From: Blochmannia endosymbiont of Camponotus sp.
GTDB taxonomy: Bacteria; Pseudomonadota; Gammaproteobacteria; Enterobacterales; Enterobacteriaceae
Reading direction: 5' to 3'
DNA: 64,000 nucleotides
NCBI RefSeq assembly: GCF_023586365.1
Contig: NZ_CP097759.1
Span: 496,001-560,000, forward strand
The translations under genes and the position numbers were made by a program. How positions within the stretch are numbered: the first letter of the stretch is position 1; each line of letters opens with the position of its first letter. The notes under the pieces were generated by a model, which searched no databases, was not told the origin of the DNA, and saw only the letters and a program-made list of their open reading frames with translations. Shown here in pieces: positions 33,782-44,138 of this stretch.

Positions 33782-34756
33782 ATGAATATTGATCAAATCT
33801 CCGCACTAACTGAACAAGATATGGAAGATGTGAATTCAGAAATCCGCACGCGATTAGCATCTGAAATTACTTTAATCAACAAACTTGTTCAATACATTGT
33901 AAATAGTGGAGGGAAACGAATTAGACCCATGATTACCCTTCTGACCGCAAGGGCGTTACGCTATAAAAAAACACAACATGTTACTATTGCTACATTAATA
34001 GAGTTTATTCATACTGCTACTTTGTTACATGATGACGTAGTAGATAAATCACACATGAGACGAGGCAGGACAACTACTAATATAATTTTTGGTAATGCTG
34101 CTAGTGTATTGGTAGGAGATTTTATATATACACGAGCCTTTCAAATGATGACTGAATTAAAATCCTTGCGAATATTATCTTTGATGGCAGACGCTGTTAA
34201 TATAATTGCGGCAGGTGAGATATTGCAATTAACGCACTGCAATGACCCCACTATTACTATCGCTAGTTACATGAAAATTATTTATAGCAAAACTGCTCGT
34301 TTATTTGAAGTAGCTTCTCAAGCATCTGCTATTTTAGCTGATGCTAATTCGTGCCAAGAAAAAGCATTGCGTAATTATGGACGATATATGGGGATTGCCT
34401 TTCAACTAGTTGATGATTTATTAGATTATTCTGCCTCAGAAACAATATTTGGGAAAAATGTCGGAAATGATTTAAGTGAAGGCAAGCTTACTCTTCCTTT
34501 GCTACACGCTATTCATCATAGCACCTCAAAACAAGCATCGCTTATAATTCAATCTATTAAAAAAAAAGGTAGCCATCGTCACTTGTTCAATATAATTTTA
34601 GATACCATGCACCAACATGGATCATTAGAATACACTCGACAATGCGCTGAAACAGAAGTCAAAAAAGCTATCTCTTGTCTTGATATTTTACCTCCTTCTC
34701 CTTATCGACAAGCATTAGCAAGTTTGGCAGCTTATACGATTCAAAGAATTTATTAA
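33782..34756 (+). CDS. ispB: Octaprenyl diphosphate synthase
   Basis: Trans-prenyltransferase making the C40 side chain of ubiquinone. The first aspartate-rich motif is LLHDDVVDKSHMRRGR near residue 82, the substrate lysine is in GGKRIRPM near 43, and the second motif is QLVDDLLDYS near 212. The length is 324 aa (E. coli 323). It implies that a quinone-based respiratory chain is kept. No good Shine-Dalgarno sequence precedes the ATG. It is the last gene of the block collinear with E. coli 71-72 min; ppa, from another region, follows. Confidence 0.96.
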   Translation: MNIDQISALTEQDMEDVNSEIRTRLASEITLINKLVQYIVNSGGKRIRPMITLLTARALRYKKTQHVTIATLIEFIHTATLLHDDVVDKSHMRRGRTTTNIIFGNAASVLVGDFIYTRAFQMMTELKSLRILSLMADAVNIIAAGEILQLTHCNDPTITIASYMKIIYSKTARLFEVASQASAILADANSCQEKALRNYGRYMGIAFQLVDDLLDYSASETIFGKNVGNDLSEGKLTLPLLHAIHHSTSKQASLIIQSIKKKGSHRHLFNIILDTMHQHGSLEYTRQCAETEVKKAISCLDILPPSPYRQALASLAAYTIQRIY

Positions 34757-34994
34757 ATTTTCACCTTGAAAATCACAAATACATTTGACATTAAAAAATT
34801 ATATATCAAATATAGAAAATATAAAATTGTGATGCTTATAAACATGAAATTCCTTTGTTTTTTAAAAGTATGTAAATATTTTTATTAACTGTAATAAACA
34901 CAACCATGTTGTATTAACAAACATATTGATAATAAGACATATGTGACATATAATTATTTTCAACATTTATTATTTACACAGATAGGCAATATAC

Positions 34995-35528
34995 ATGTAT
35001 TTCAATCAAGTACCAGCGGGAAAAAATATTCCAGAAGATATATACGTGATTATTGAAATTCCAGCTAATTCTGATCCAATTAAATATGAAATTGATAAAA
35101 AAACAGGAATAATATTCGTTGATCGTTTTCTGTTAACACCTATGTTTTACCCGTGCAATTATGGCTATATTAATAATACTTTATCGCTGGATGGAGATCC
35201 AGTTGACGTATTAGTACCTACTCCATATCCTTTACGATCAGGTTGCGTAATACATTGCCGCCCTATAGGTATGCTGAATATGCTAGATGAATCTGGAGAA
35301 GATGCAAAAATAATTGCAGTACCCCATGAGAAAATATCAGAACAATACTCACTAGTGAGAGATATAAATGATTTTTCAATTTTATTACGTAATCAAATTA
35401 GTCATTTTTTTAAAAATTATAAAGAATTAGATTCTGGAAAGTGGGTAAAAATAAAAGGCTGGAGCAATATTAACGCCGCTAAAACAGAAATTTTAAACTC
35501 TTTTGAACGTTTTGAAAAGAAAATATAA
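34995..35528 (+). CDS. ppa: Inorganic pyrophosphatase
   Basis: Soluble family I pyrophosphatase hydrolysing PPi from biosynthetic reactions. The N-terminus has [19 protein letters not shown], and the signature DGDPVDVLV near residue 66 carries metal-binding aspartates. The KWVKIKGWS segment near 150 is also typical. The length is 177 aa (E. coli 176). The gene is convergent with tamB over 64 bp, with no obvious terminator between them. Confidence 0.97.
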   Translation: MYFNQVPAGKNIPEDIYVIIEIPANSDPIKYEIDKKTGIIFVDRFLLTPMFYPCNYGYINNTLSLDGDPVDVLVPTPYPLRSGCVIHCRPIGMLNMLDESGEDAKIIAVPHEKISEQYSLVRDINDFSILLRNQISHFFKNYKELDSGKWVKIKGWSNINAAKTEILNSFERFEKKI

Positions 35529-35592
35529 TATTACACTTTCACTGTATATTAGATCGCATATATTATAAGTTGCATATAAATATAAAAACAAC

Positions 35593-38500
35593 TTAAAAAT
35601 CAAACTTATATAATACGTCAACCGCTTGCTGATTGCTGCCAGACGTAACTTCTAAATATAGCTGCGAACCCAAGCAATAACGCACCGTTATCGTTGTCAA
35701 TAAATCAAAAATGCTAATTCCATATTTAATTTGCAGACCAGGAGCAATATATCCACTTAATGCAACTAACGGTGCAGTACCAATATCTTGAGTATTTAAT
35801 GTTAAATCTTGAACACCAAATATCTTTCCTATTTTATTAATAAACTTCTCGCTATTCCTGACAGTTGCTCCGATTAACAACGATGTTACTATGTTCGTAT
35901 CTGTATTCAAAAGAATTATATTCTTGCTGCCGCTCAAAAAATAAGATGTTATCTCTTGCGAAGAAAGGGATGATGAATCAGAGAAAATTTCTATTTTTGG
36001 TTGACTAAAAGCACCATTAATCCGTATACCAACTATACTCCCTTCTTTAATAGAAGGGTCACAAATTGCTTCAATATCGATATATGGTTGGTTTATCGCT
36101 CCAGAAAACAATAATTGTCCTTTTCGGATTATTAAATTTTGTCCATATGCTTGAAAACAACCAGAAAGTATATCAATATGGCCTGTTAATGCTGAGTGAT
36201 TTTTATTGTATTCAATTTCTAAATTACCCCTTAATTTCGTACGAAAACCCAATCCGTTAAAATTAACATCATTACCAAGACACACGTTAATATTAGCAGA
36301 AAAAGCAATAAATAAATTTTTAGAATTATTTAAAATAAGTTGGAAACTATCATCTAACAAAATCTCCTCTGAAGAAATATTTGTTATATTTTTTGAATAC
36401 TCCTTCATTTCAATATGGGCCCAAGGGATTTCAATGTTGCCTTCTATATGAACTTTTTCTGCAGTAATTGCACAAGTAAAATCAGGAGATATCTTCATTT
36501 TTATTTCGGGAGACATACAAAAATTAATTTGGTTACCTCGTATTTTAAAAAACGCACGTATATTACTAATAGAATCAAAATTCATAATATTCCCGTTTAC
36601 ATGCAACCTACATCCGTAATCTGTATCTATTGTTCCATTTAATACAGCATGATCTCCAAAGAATTTTATAAATAATTGGCCATTTTTTACAAAAAATGGC
36701 GTATCAGGTTTATTAACATTAAAATTTTTTAATTGAGCTGTACCAAAAATTTTTAAGCGATGTTTATATCCATAAAAATAAATATTTAAATTTAATAATC
36801 CATTTACAGGTTCTTTTAACGAAAGCAATGAATTACAAAAAGATACTAACGAAACATTTTCAAAATGTGCATTTCCTACCAATTTAGATGTATTACGTAA
36901 TTTAGTTATTTTAAACAATCCACGGATTTGATCATCATGCCCAATGTTCATAAACCATTTACAACACGAAGTAGTTTGTGTCAATACGATTTTTGCAGTT
37001 ATGTTATTTATTTTAATCGGAAAAATTTCGAGCTCTTCAATAGAAGATTTAATGTTAAATTGTTTTCCTGAAAATAAAATTGTACCCTTAGGTAATAAGG
37101 TTCCTAATATCCAATAACAATCTGTACAATATATACGAGCAGTGTGCATGTTTATTAATCCTGGTAATAAAATTTTTAAAGAAACTACATTAAAATTTTT
37201 AAATGCATCATTCACTTTATTCAATATATTCTTCTTTAAAACATTAGAAATAGGGATTGTGCAATCAATAATTTCCCAATAATGTGAATTCAGGATAACT
37301 TTTCGAGTTAAATATTGATAAGTAAGAACAATATCTTGCATTAATTTCCATGTTCCTGTTGAAGTAACAATGCTTGTTTTGTCAATTTTACTATGCCAAG
37401 TTTTATGAAAAAGATCTAAATTTCCAAAAAGTTTTACTTGACCAGACAACATATCTCCGGAAGCAACTAAATTTAAATAATGTTCTTTAATATTACCTTG
37501 TCCTTGCATAATTAATTGACGTAACGATAAAATTCCACACTTTATCTGATTTGCTTGAAAAAAAATTTTGCTGGGTATAACGGTATCATAACAAATATCG
37601 CCATTTATCATTATTTTGTCAAAATTAAGGTTTTTATCGCGCCAATACAAAGAACATGCATCAATATTTAACAACAATCTAGGAGAATATTTAACGGAGT
37701 TATATAATTTAAATTTTCCATATACACTGCCATTTAATCCAGGTATAAGCACATTGCAATCTGGTGCCGCAAACACAATGTTGAAAATAGAATCTCTTTT
37801 AAAGTCTTCTTGTATTTTTAACGCATTAGGACCCCACTTAATTAGTAATGTGGGTATTTTCCATATACCAGTTGAATTATTATATAATACGCCTATGCAT
37901 GAAATACTATTATTTTCTATACTCCCCCTGATATTTAAATCAGATATTGTTATGTCCCAAGCATCAGAACATACGTGCCCTTGTGTACTGATATTACCTG
38001 AAAAATTTACAGGATATTTTAACCAATTTTGAAAAATATTTATTTTGTTTAATACACACACACTGTTCCAACTAATCATATCGCCCTCCCAATTAATCAC
38101 TCCTTGTATATCAAGATATTCTTCTAATGCGGTCATTCTTAATTTAGAAATAGAACAGCCATTAACATCTCCCTGAGCGTTCATAACCATATGTACTAAC
38201 GATGAAAATTGAGCGCTACTTAATTGAGATATTATCTGAATAGAATAATTTCTTACTTCACCATTTACAGATACATCAAGTTCTTCTATTAAACAATCAT
38301 TCTTTCCTAAAAAAGAAAGTGGTATTTTTCTGCCAACTATAGATATAGTTATAGGCATACCAAATTGTGTTATCTTAGTTTTTAATAATACATGTACTGT
38401 AGAAATAACACCTAAAAAATCACAACAAAGGCATATCTCATTATATAATTCTCCTGCAATAACTAATTTTATTTTACTTACGTCCTTGTTCTCTATATTG

Positions 38501-39429
38501 GTAGAATTACTACTAGTATTAGAATTATATTTCGTATAATTGAGGGTTAGATTTATGGGGTAATACTCTTTGAATATTATGCTACCTATTGCATCAAAGT
38601 ATCCATACGGCAATTTAAGATTCAACTTGATATTTGCGGTCTGATTATATAAATATGTCTGCAAATAAAAATAATTAATAATATAAGAATTATTATTATT
38701 AAAAATATAAAAATTCTCTCCTATGATATCTTTTAGAATTATATCTATAGGAAGATTGAAAGAAGGTAATTTTATTAATAATTTACTAGACAGTAATTTT
38801 AATAAATACTTCATATTCTGTTGATTACTATACTTATATATATCTATCGCATTGGTTGTTATATTTAATACATTTATATCGGAAAGATTTAAAACCGCCC
38901 CTTTGATATTTACAGGCAAAACTGTCAATAAATTATCTTGAAATGTTAATTCAGTATCTAATTTTGTTACTTTAAGCGTAATGTTATTTGAATGAATACA
39001 AGTATTATTCAATACTATATTCTTTAATATTATAGCAAACGGGATAGAAAAAATATTATCTATTTTTATCCTTTCGTATTTTTTATGTGATTCACTCGGC
39101 GCATTGTTTTTTTTTATTTTTATACAAACATCCTCCAAAAAAAGATGATTAATATATATTTTTTTATTCCATATATATTTTAGATTAAAAAAAACATCAC
39201 ATTTATCAACGTTAATTATACTCTTGGCGGTTTCGTATACTACATGAGTTATATTAAAATTACCCCAACTACCAGAAACAGAATCAAATTTTAAACCAGG
39301 AATACAATACGTAATACCTGTAAAAGTTAAATATGTTCCTATATTAGTACCTAATAAAAACACAAAAAATCCGCATACTATTGATATCCATAATAAAAAA
39401 ATAACACAGATTTTTTTTATAAACATCAT
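35593..39429 (-). CDS. tamB: Translocation and assembly module protein TamB
   Basis: Large inner-membrane-anchored periplasmic protein that pairs with TamA in outer-membrane assembly and, in recent models, lipid transport. An N-terminal signal anchor (about residues 5-30) is followed by a long beta-rich region. The conserved C-terminal DUF490 domain contains LTGHIDILSGCFQAYGQNL, RINGAFSQPKIEIFSD and ends VDVLYKFDF. The length is 1278 aa, slightly more than E. coli (1259), with no internal stop. Its ATG overlaps the tamA stop (ATGA). Conservation of such a long frame next to a frameshifted tamA is informative. Confidence 0.93.
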   Translation of the reverse strand: MMFIKKICVIFLLWISIVCGFFVFLLGTNIGTYLTFTGITYCIPGLKFDSVSGSWGNFNITHVVYETAKSIINVDKCDVFFNLKYIWNKKIYINHLFLEDVCIKIKKNNAPSESHKKYERIKIDNIFSIPFAIILKNIVLNNTCIHSNNITLKVTKLDTELTFQDNLLTVLPVNIKGAVLNLSDINVLNITTNAIDIYKYSNQQNMKYLLKLLSSKLLIKLPSFNLPIDIILKDIIGENFYIFNNNNSYIINYFYLQTYLYNQTANIKLNLKLPYGYFDAIGSIIFKEYYPINLTLNYTKYNSNTSSNSTNIENKDVSKIKLVIAGELYNEICLCCDFLGVISTVHVLLKTKITQFGMPITISIVGRKIPLSFLGKNDCLIEELDVSVNGEVRNYSIQIISQLSSAQFSSLVHMVMNAQGDVNGCSISKLRMTALEEYLDIQGVINWEGDMISWNSVCVLNKINIFQNWLKYPVNFSGNISTQGHVCSDAWDITISDLNIRGSIENNSISCIGVLYNNSTGIWKIPTLLIKWGPNALKIQEDFKRDSIFNIVFAAPDCNVLIPGLNGSVYGKFKLYNSVKYSPRLLLNIDACSLYWRDKNLNFDKIMINGDICYDTVIPSKIFFQANQIKCGILSLRQLIMQGQGNIKEHYLNLVASGDMLSGQVKLFGNLDLFHKTWHSKIDKTSIVTSTGTWKLMQDIVLTYQYLTRKVILNSHYWEIIDCTIPISNVLKKNILNKVNDAFKNFNVVSLKILLPGLINMHTARIYCTDCYWILGTLLPKGTILFSGKQFNIKSSIEELEIFPIKINNITAKIVLTQTTSCCKWFMNIGHDDQIRGLFKITKLRNTSKLVGNAHFENVSLVSFCNSLLSLKEPVNGLLNLNIYFYGYKHRLKIFGTAQLKNFNVNKPDTPFFVKNGQLFIKFFGDHAVLNGTIDTDYGCRLHVNGNIMNFDSISNIRAFFKIRGNQINFCMSPEIKMKISPDFTCAITAEKVHIEGNIEIPWAHIEMKEYSKNITNISSEEILLDDSFQLILNNSKNLFIAFSANINVCLGNDVNFNGLGFRTKLRGNLEIEYNKNHSALTGHIDILSGCFQAYGQNLIIRKGQLLFSGAINQPYIDIEAICDPSIKEGSIVGIRINGAFSQPKIEIFSDSSSLSSQEITSYFLSGSKNIILLNTDTNIVTSLLIGATVRNSEKFINKIGKIFGVQDLTLNTQDIGTAPLVALSGYIAPGLQIKYGISIFDLLTTITVRYCLGSQLYLEVTSGSNQQAVDVLYKFDF

Positions 39430-41187
39430 AAATCTGGTCCTAAACTGACGTATAAATATAAAAACTGATGATTCATATTTCCTTTATGAATCAATGGAGT
39501 TGCTATGTCCAATTTTATAGGACCTATTGGTAATTGCCAGCGCGCTCCGATACCTATACCAGATTTAAAACTATTCCATTTAATATCATGAGTAATCTCT
39601 CCTGCGTCTATAAAAATAGCTCCCCACCATTTATTAATTACATTATACTGATATTCAAACGTAGTAGTAATAAATTTAGTAGCGACACCTATAAAAGATT
39701 CAGAATTATCATAAGGATATAAGGATTTATATTTATATCCACGGATACCATTATTTACATTAGAAAAAAATCGCGACATTAAATCAATAGATGAAAAATT
39801 ATTGGTATCTATCCAACTTAAATTTCCACGAGCCAAAATACGATGTTTTTTTAACAATGTCCGAACCCAAATATTTTGAACTTGCACAACAATAAAATTA
39901 ACATCCGATTTCCAACAATTATTAGATATATTAATTGAGTAACGCTGACTATCTCCCCAATACGGTATTATTTCTCCGCGTTTTCGAATACGGGATATAC
40001 TTATCCCTGGATAAATTAACATAATATTTTTAGCGATAATATTATTAGAACAATGATTAAAGTGCCAATGCACATTAATTGAACGTTGCCATTTATGGGA
40101 ACAATTCCAATAACGAGCTATATTTATAGTCGCAGCACTAGACTGAACATTATGTGTATCTTCATGTATCAACCCTCCTTGTAATAAATAATATTCTTCT
40201 AATGGATTAGAAAACAGTGGAATTTTGTAACTTAGGTCAAGATCTTGCTCTGGCCTAGATAAACTAAAATTAGTTTCTAAACTATGTCCGCGCGCATTAA
40301 TCCACGGTTTTTTCCAAATGATTTTAGTTCTAGGGCCTGTATCAATAGCAAAACCAGATCCAGTTGAAAAATTATTTTTTGCGCAAGGATAAAGAAAAAT
40401 ATCTAATACTATTTTTTTTTTTGTTGAAGACGCATATAATCTGAAGAAATCGATATTGATTCAAACCAATTAGTATAAGAAAATCGGCGATTTAATTCCA
40501 TAACGGATGTAGCACTGTAATATTCTCCCAATCGTATATTAGATATATTTTTTAAATAATCTTCCTTAATTTGACTACCATGAAATTTAATTCTTTCAAA
40601 AACATAACGCTGACCACTATAAAAATCTATGTTCCAAATACTCTGACAACGAGAAGGGATGACAATAAGTTGACTATTTTGGAACTTAGCATCAAAATAT
40701 CCTTTAAATAAAGCTAAATTATATAGTTTATTTTTGCACTGTTCGTAATCATTGTGGTTCAATCTTTTCCCAATAAAAGACTTGCTGTCTTTTATTATTT
40801 TCTGGTAATCAACATCCTTTATGCCTTCTCCTCGTATGACGATATTTACATCAGTAACTACAACTGGATCCCCAGGTTCAACTTTAATAACTAATAGATC
40901 AGAGTCTTTGTTCAACGGCTTAAGCGGAAAAAACATCAATGTAGGAGCGTAATAACCCAGTGGGCGCAGTCCAGTTCTAATTGCATTGTCTATTTTTTTT
41001 TTAAATCTGAATCTATATATTTTACATTAGTATTTATATTCAATAATTTTTGACGTACATTATAATTTAATTCGCTATTTAAACCTTCTATTCTTAAATT
41101 GATACTACTATTACATATTAACGGCATAAAACAATATATTACTAAATAGAACCTTATTGTCATATATTTTTTAAAATCCCTAAACAT
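39426..41187 (-). pseudogene. tamA: Outer-membrane assembly protein TamA, split by two poly(A) frameshifts
   Basis: Omp85-family outer-membrane protein, partner of TamB. Segment 1 (41187-40990) holds a signal peptide and the start of POTRA 1 and ends in an A10 run followed by TAG. Segment 2 (about 40992-40409) holds POTRA sequence (LRPLGYYAPT, VVVTDVNIVIRGEGI) and ends in an A11 run followed by TAG. Segment 3 (about 40411-39426) is the beta-barrel (TGPRTKIIWKKPWINARGHS to the C-terminal SLGPDL). One extra A at each run would join all three into about 587 aa (E. coli 577). Sequence conservation across the breaks suggests recent damage, rescue by transcriptional slippage, or homopolymer sequencing error. 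Gene identity is firm; functional status is open. Confidence 0.9.
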
Positions 41188-41570
41188 ATATCAAATCCTT
41201 AATTATACCAAATCTTTAAATAAAGAATTTTCATACTCTATTAATACACTATATTTTTATATAACCCTATATCAAAACATATAATATACATTTTATAATT
41301 TAAAAACATAAAACCTATTTGATAAGGCATATTAATAAATTAAAAAATAATAATTATATTTGTAATATATATTACATGCTATGATATTTGTATCTATTCG
41401 ACATCTACAATTAATATATGAACCCAGCATGATACACCATATTTTTGTGTAAATTATTAATATCTTACTGACGATTCTGACAAATAATATTACAAATTTA
41501 AAAATTAAAACATTGATAGTAATTATTTATTTACCTAATATAAATAATTACTATCAATGCACATAATCAA
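41188..41570. other. Spacer between cysQ and tamA
   Basis: A 383-bp AT-rich gap. It contains the cysQ-proximal hairpin at 41511-41559 and presumably the tamA-tamB promoter, which I cannot identify. No ORF is supported. Confidence 0.5.
41511..41559 (-). terminator. 19-bp-arm hairpin just after cysQ
   Basis: Arms 41511-41529 and 41541-41559 are exact reverse complements around an 11-nt loop, starting 11 nt after the cysQ stop on the minus strand. Position suggests a terminator or 3'-end stabiliser; no long U-tract follows. Confidence 0.6.
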
Positions 41571-42347
41571 TCAACGCGATGAAACTTGAAAAGCGGGATT
41601 TAAAAAAGACTGATTGATATTTTTATAGTGCAAAGGATTGCCATTCCAATCATTAACAACGGCGCCAGCTGTTCTAGCGATTACATGACCAGCAGCCGTG
41701 TCCCAAATTTTAGTACAAGAAAATCTTGGATAAAATTGAGCACTACCTTCTGCTATTAAACAAAATTTAAATGAAGATCCAATATTGATAATTTTATAGT
41801 CTTTCAACCTGTTTAAATAATTGTCCAATTTATATTGATCATAACAAAAATTACTACGACTCATCACTATAATTGGATAACGAGACATACGTACTGCAAT
41901 ATTTATACGTTCTCCTCTAGCATTAATTTTCCATACCTGTCCATTATCTGCAGCATATAACATGTTATACACAGGAACATACACTACTCCCATAATAGGT
42001 TGGCCATGTTCAACGAAAGCAATATTAACAGTGAATTCGCCATTGCGTAATAAAAACTCTCTAGTTCCATCTAAAGGATCTATTAGCCAAAAACAACTTT
42101 TATCTCTACATTCCCGCCATGTAGTAATATCTTCTTCAGATAAAATTGGGATTTCAGGTGTCAAATTTTGCAAATAGTATACAATCATTTTGTGAGAGAA
42201 TAAATCAGCATTAGTTACAGGAGATGTATCTAATTTTTTGTATGCGTTTAACTTTAAACCTCCATTATAAATCCTCATAATTTCTATTCCAGCTTTACGA
42301 GCAATACAACTTATTTTTTCAACCATTTTATGGTAAAAAATCATCAT
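41571..42347 (-). CDS. cysQ: 3'(2'),5'-bisphosphate nucleotidase
   Basis: Inositol-monophosphatase-family enzyme removing 3'-phosphoadenosine 5'-phosphate, the by-product of sulfate assimilation. The metal-binding motifs are SEED near residue 71 and WLIDPLDGTREF near 88. The C-terminal motif is IWDTAAGHVIARTAGA near 216. The length is 258 aa (E. coli 246). AAGGA lies five nt before an ATG-ATG start. It points to retained sulfur assimilation, although the other cys genes are outside the window. In E. coli it also lies between tamA and rplI. Confidence 0.95.
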   Translation of the reverse strand: MMIFYHKMVEKISCIARKAGIEIMRIYNGGLKLNAYKKLDTSPVTNADLFSHKMIVYYLQNLTPEIPILSEEDITTWRECRDKSCFWLIDPLDGTREFLLRNGEFTVNIAFVEHGQPIMGVVYVPVYNMLYAADNGQVWKINARGERINIAVRMSRYPIIVMSRSNFCYDQYKLDNYLNRLKDYKIINIGSSFKFCLIAEGSAQFYPRFSCTKIWDTAAGHVIARTAGAVVNDWNGNPLHYKNINQSFLNPAFQVSSR

Positions 42348-42616
42348 ATATATCCTTTAATAAATTTTTAAGCACTCCATAGCATGGATTCGAAAACACA
42401 GTATATTAATAAACATATTTATAAAATATATACTCAGTTTTAAGCAATCATATACTATAATTATTGATTGAAATAAAAGACACGCGCATTCGTGTGTATA
42501 TCTCTTTAAACAAAACATATACACTTTAATACTCTCATATTACGATAATTAAAAAAAGTTTAAATAAATTTTTTATTACGATAAATAACGATAAAAAATC
42601 ATTGTATTACTTATGA

Positions 42617-43087
42617 TTATTTACCCTTAAGTATTTCATCAAGAATAATGACATTTATTTTAGAAAAAATATCATTGTAAATATGAATATTTATGCTATA
42701 TGTACCAATAGTTCTTAATACATCATGATTAGGCAATCTAATCTGAGATTTAGAAATATTAAAACCAGAAGCCGCTGTGATTGCAGTAGCAATATCACGA
42801 GAACCGATGGAACCAAACAATTTCCCTTCAACACCTGATTTAGCTTTAATAATAATACTACCTAATCTATTAATTGTTTTCGCACAAAATTCAGCCTGAG
42901 CGTGCGCCTCTATAGCTTTAGATTGCAACTCAAGTTGTTGTGCTTTAAATATTTCAATATTTTTCTTTGTGGCTGGCATTGCTTTAGATTTCGGTATTAA
43001 AAAATTACGGGCATAACCTGAACGCACGATAATCTCTGATCCTATATTTCCAAGTTTCTCGATATTATCCAGCAAAACAATCTTCAT
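42617..43087 (-). CDS. rplI: 50S ribosomal protein L9
   Basis: 50S protein with two RNA-binding domains joined by a long helix. The N-terminal domain shows MKIVLLDNIEKLGNIGSEI and the signature SGYARNFLIPKSKAMPATKK; the C-terminal domain has GKLFGSIGSRDIATAI. The start at 43087 aligns with E. coli and has GGAA upstream, giving 156 aa (E. coli 149). An in-frame ATG four codons earlier is less likely. It is the last gene of rpsF-rpsR-rplI. Confidence 0.96.
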   Translation of the reverse strand: MKIVLLDNIEKLGNIGSEIIVRSGYARNFLIPKSKAMPATKKNIEIFKAQQLELQSKAIEAHAQAEFCAKTINRLGSIIIKAKSGVEGKLFGSIGSRDIATAITAASGFNISKSQIRLPNHDVLRTIGTYSINIHIYNDIFSKINVIILDEILKGK

Positions 43088-43141
43088 TCTTATTTCCATA
43101 ATAATATATATAAATTATATTCATTTACAAAAAATTATACC

Positions 43142-43369
43142 TTACTGATGATGATCAGTATATGGTAATAAAGACAGATAACGCGCTCTCTTAATGGCAC
43201 GCGCTAACTGTCGTTGATATCTCGCTCGTGTTCCAGTAATTCTACTTGGAATGATCTTTCCGCTTTCTATAATAGAATGCTGTATTGTAACAAGATCTTT
43301 ATAATCAATATTAATGCATTTTTCCGCTGTAAACCTACAAAATTTGCGATGACGTACAAAACGTGCCAT
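43142..43369 (-). CDS. rpsR: 30S ribosomal protein S18
   Basis: 30S platform protein that binds with S6. It contains [20 protein letters not shown] and the near-invariant [20 protein letters not shown]. The start at 43369 (MARFVRHRK) gives 75 aa, the E. coli length, with GGAG six nt upstream; the GTG/TTG-type extension to 43381 overlaps that site. In E. coli priB lies between rpsF and rpsR; here the 242-bp gap has no gene. Confidence 0.97.
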   Translation of the reverse strand: MARFVRHRKFCRFTAEKCINIDYKDLVTIQHSIIESGKIIPSRITGTRARYQRQLARAIKRARYLSLLPYTDHHQ

Positions 43370-43611
43370 AACTAACTCCATACTTCATTATAAAACTAAA
43401 TATAAATGTAATTAACTTTTTTTAAAATTAAAATTGTTATTTTTCTCCAAATTAAAAAGCTAATCAATATATTCTATACGTACAATTATTATTTTTATTA
43501 CAAAAAAAATTTACAAAAAAACACTAGATCAACACAATACTGAATATATTTAAATAAAATCGGCAACTTACGTACTTCATGCTTGAAAGCATATATATTT
43601 CATTATACTAT

Positions 43612-43965
43612 CTATGTATTAGCTACATAATACTCTTGGTTTTCTTCTCTTTTTTTCATCATAGGAGATGGCTCAACTACCGCATATTTAGTTCGTACAA
43701 TCATGCTACGTATGATATTTTTATTAAAATGAAAATCATCATTTAATTCTTTAACAGTATCTTGAGATGCTTCTATATTTAATAATACATAATAAGCTTT
43801 ATAAAGCTTTTTAACTGGATATGCTAATTGACGACGTCCCCAATTTTCTATGCGATGAACTTTTCCTTGAGCATTAGTAACAATTGTTGTATAGCGATTA
43901 ATTATGCTAGATATTTGTTCGCTAAAATCGGGATGTACCATAAAAACTATTTCATAATAACGCAT
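43612..43965 (-). CDS. rpsF: 30S ribosomal protein S6
   Basis: 30S protein forming a heterodimer with S18. It begins [18 protein letters not shown] and contains [19 protein letters not shown] near residue 43, both typical. The length is 117 aa against 131 in E. coli; the acidic, Glu-extended tail is shortened. It heads the rpsF-rpsR-rplI cluster, separated by 173 bp from rlmB. Confidence 0.96.
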   Translation of the reverse strand: MRYYEIVFMVHPDFSEQISSIINRYTTIVTNAQGKVHRIENWGRRQLAYPVKKLYKAYYVLLNIEASQDTVKELNDDFHFNKNIIRSMIVRTKYAVVEPSPMMKKREENQEYYVANT

Positions 43966-44138
43966 ATATTATTTTCCTTTTATTATAAATCTTCCGATTG
44001 TATTGAAAATAACAACATTCTTAAAAAATTACAGATATTTATATTTTTACGTATTTCATCCCTAAATAATTTTTATATAAATTCTCAAACTTCATTTTCT
44101 ATGAAGAAGACTATACTATTATATAATATCAATCCTCA

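Noticed and set aside
37616-38032. 138-codon plus-strand ORF within tamB
   Set aside because: It is antisense to the clearly coding tamB frame and has no recognisable domain; a shadow ORF.
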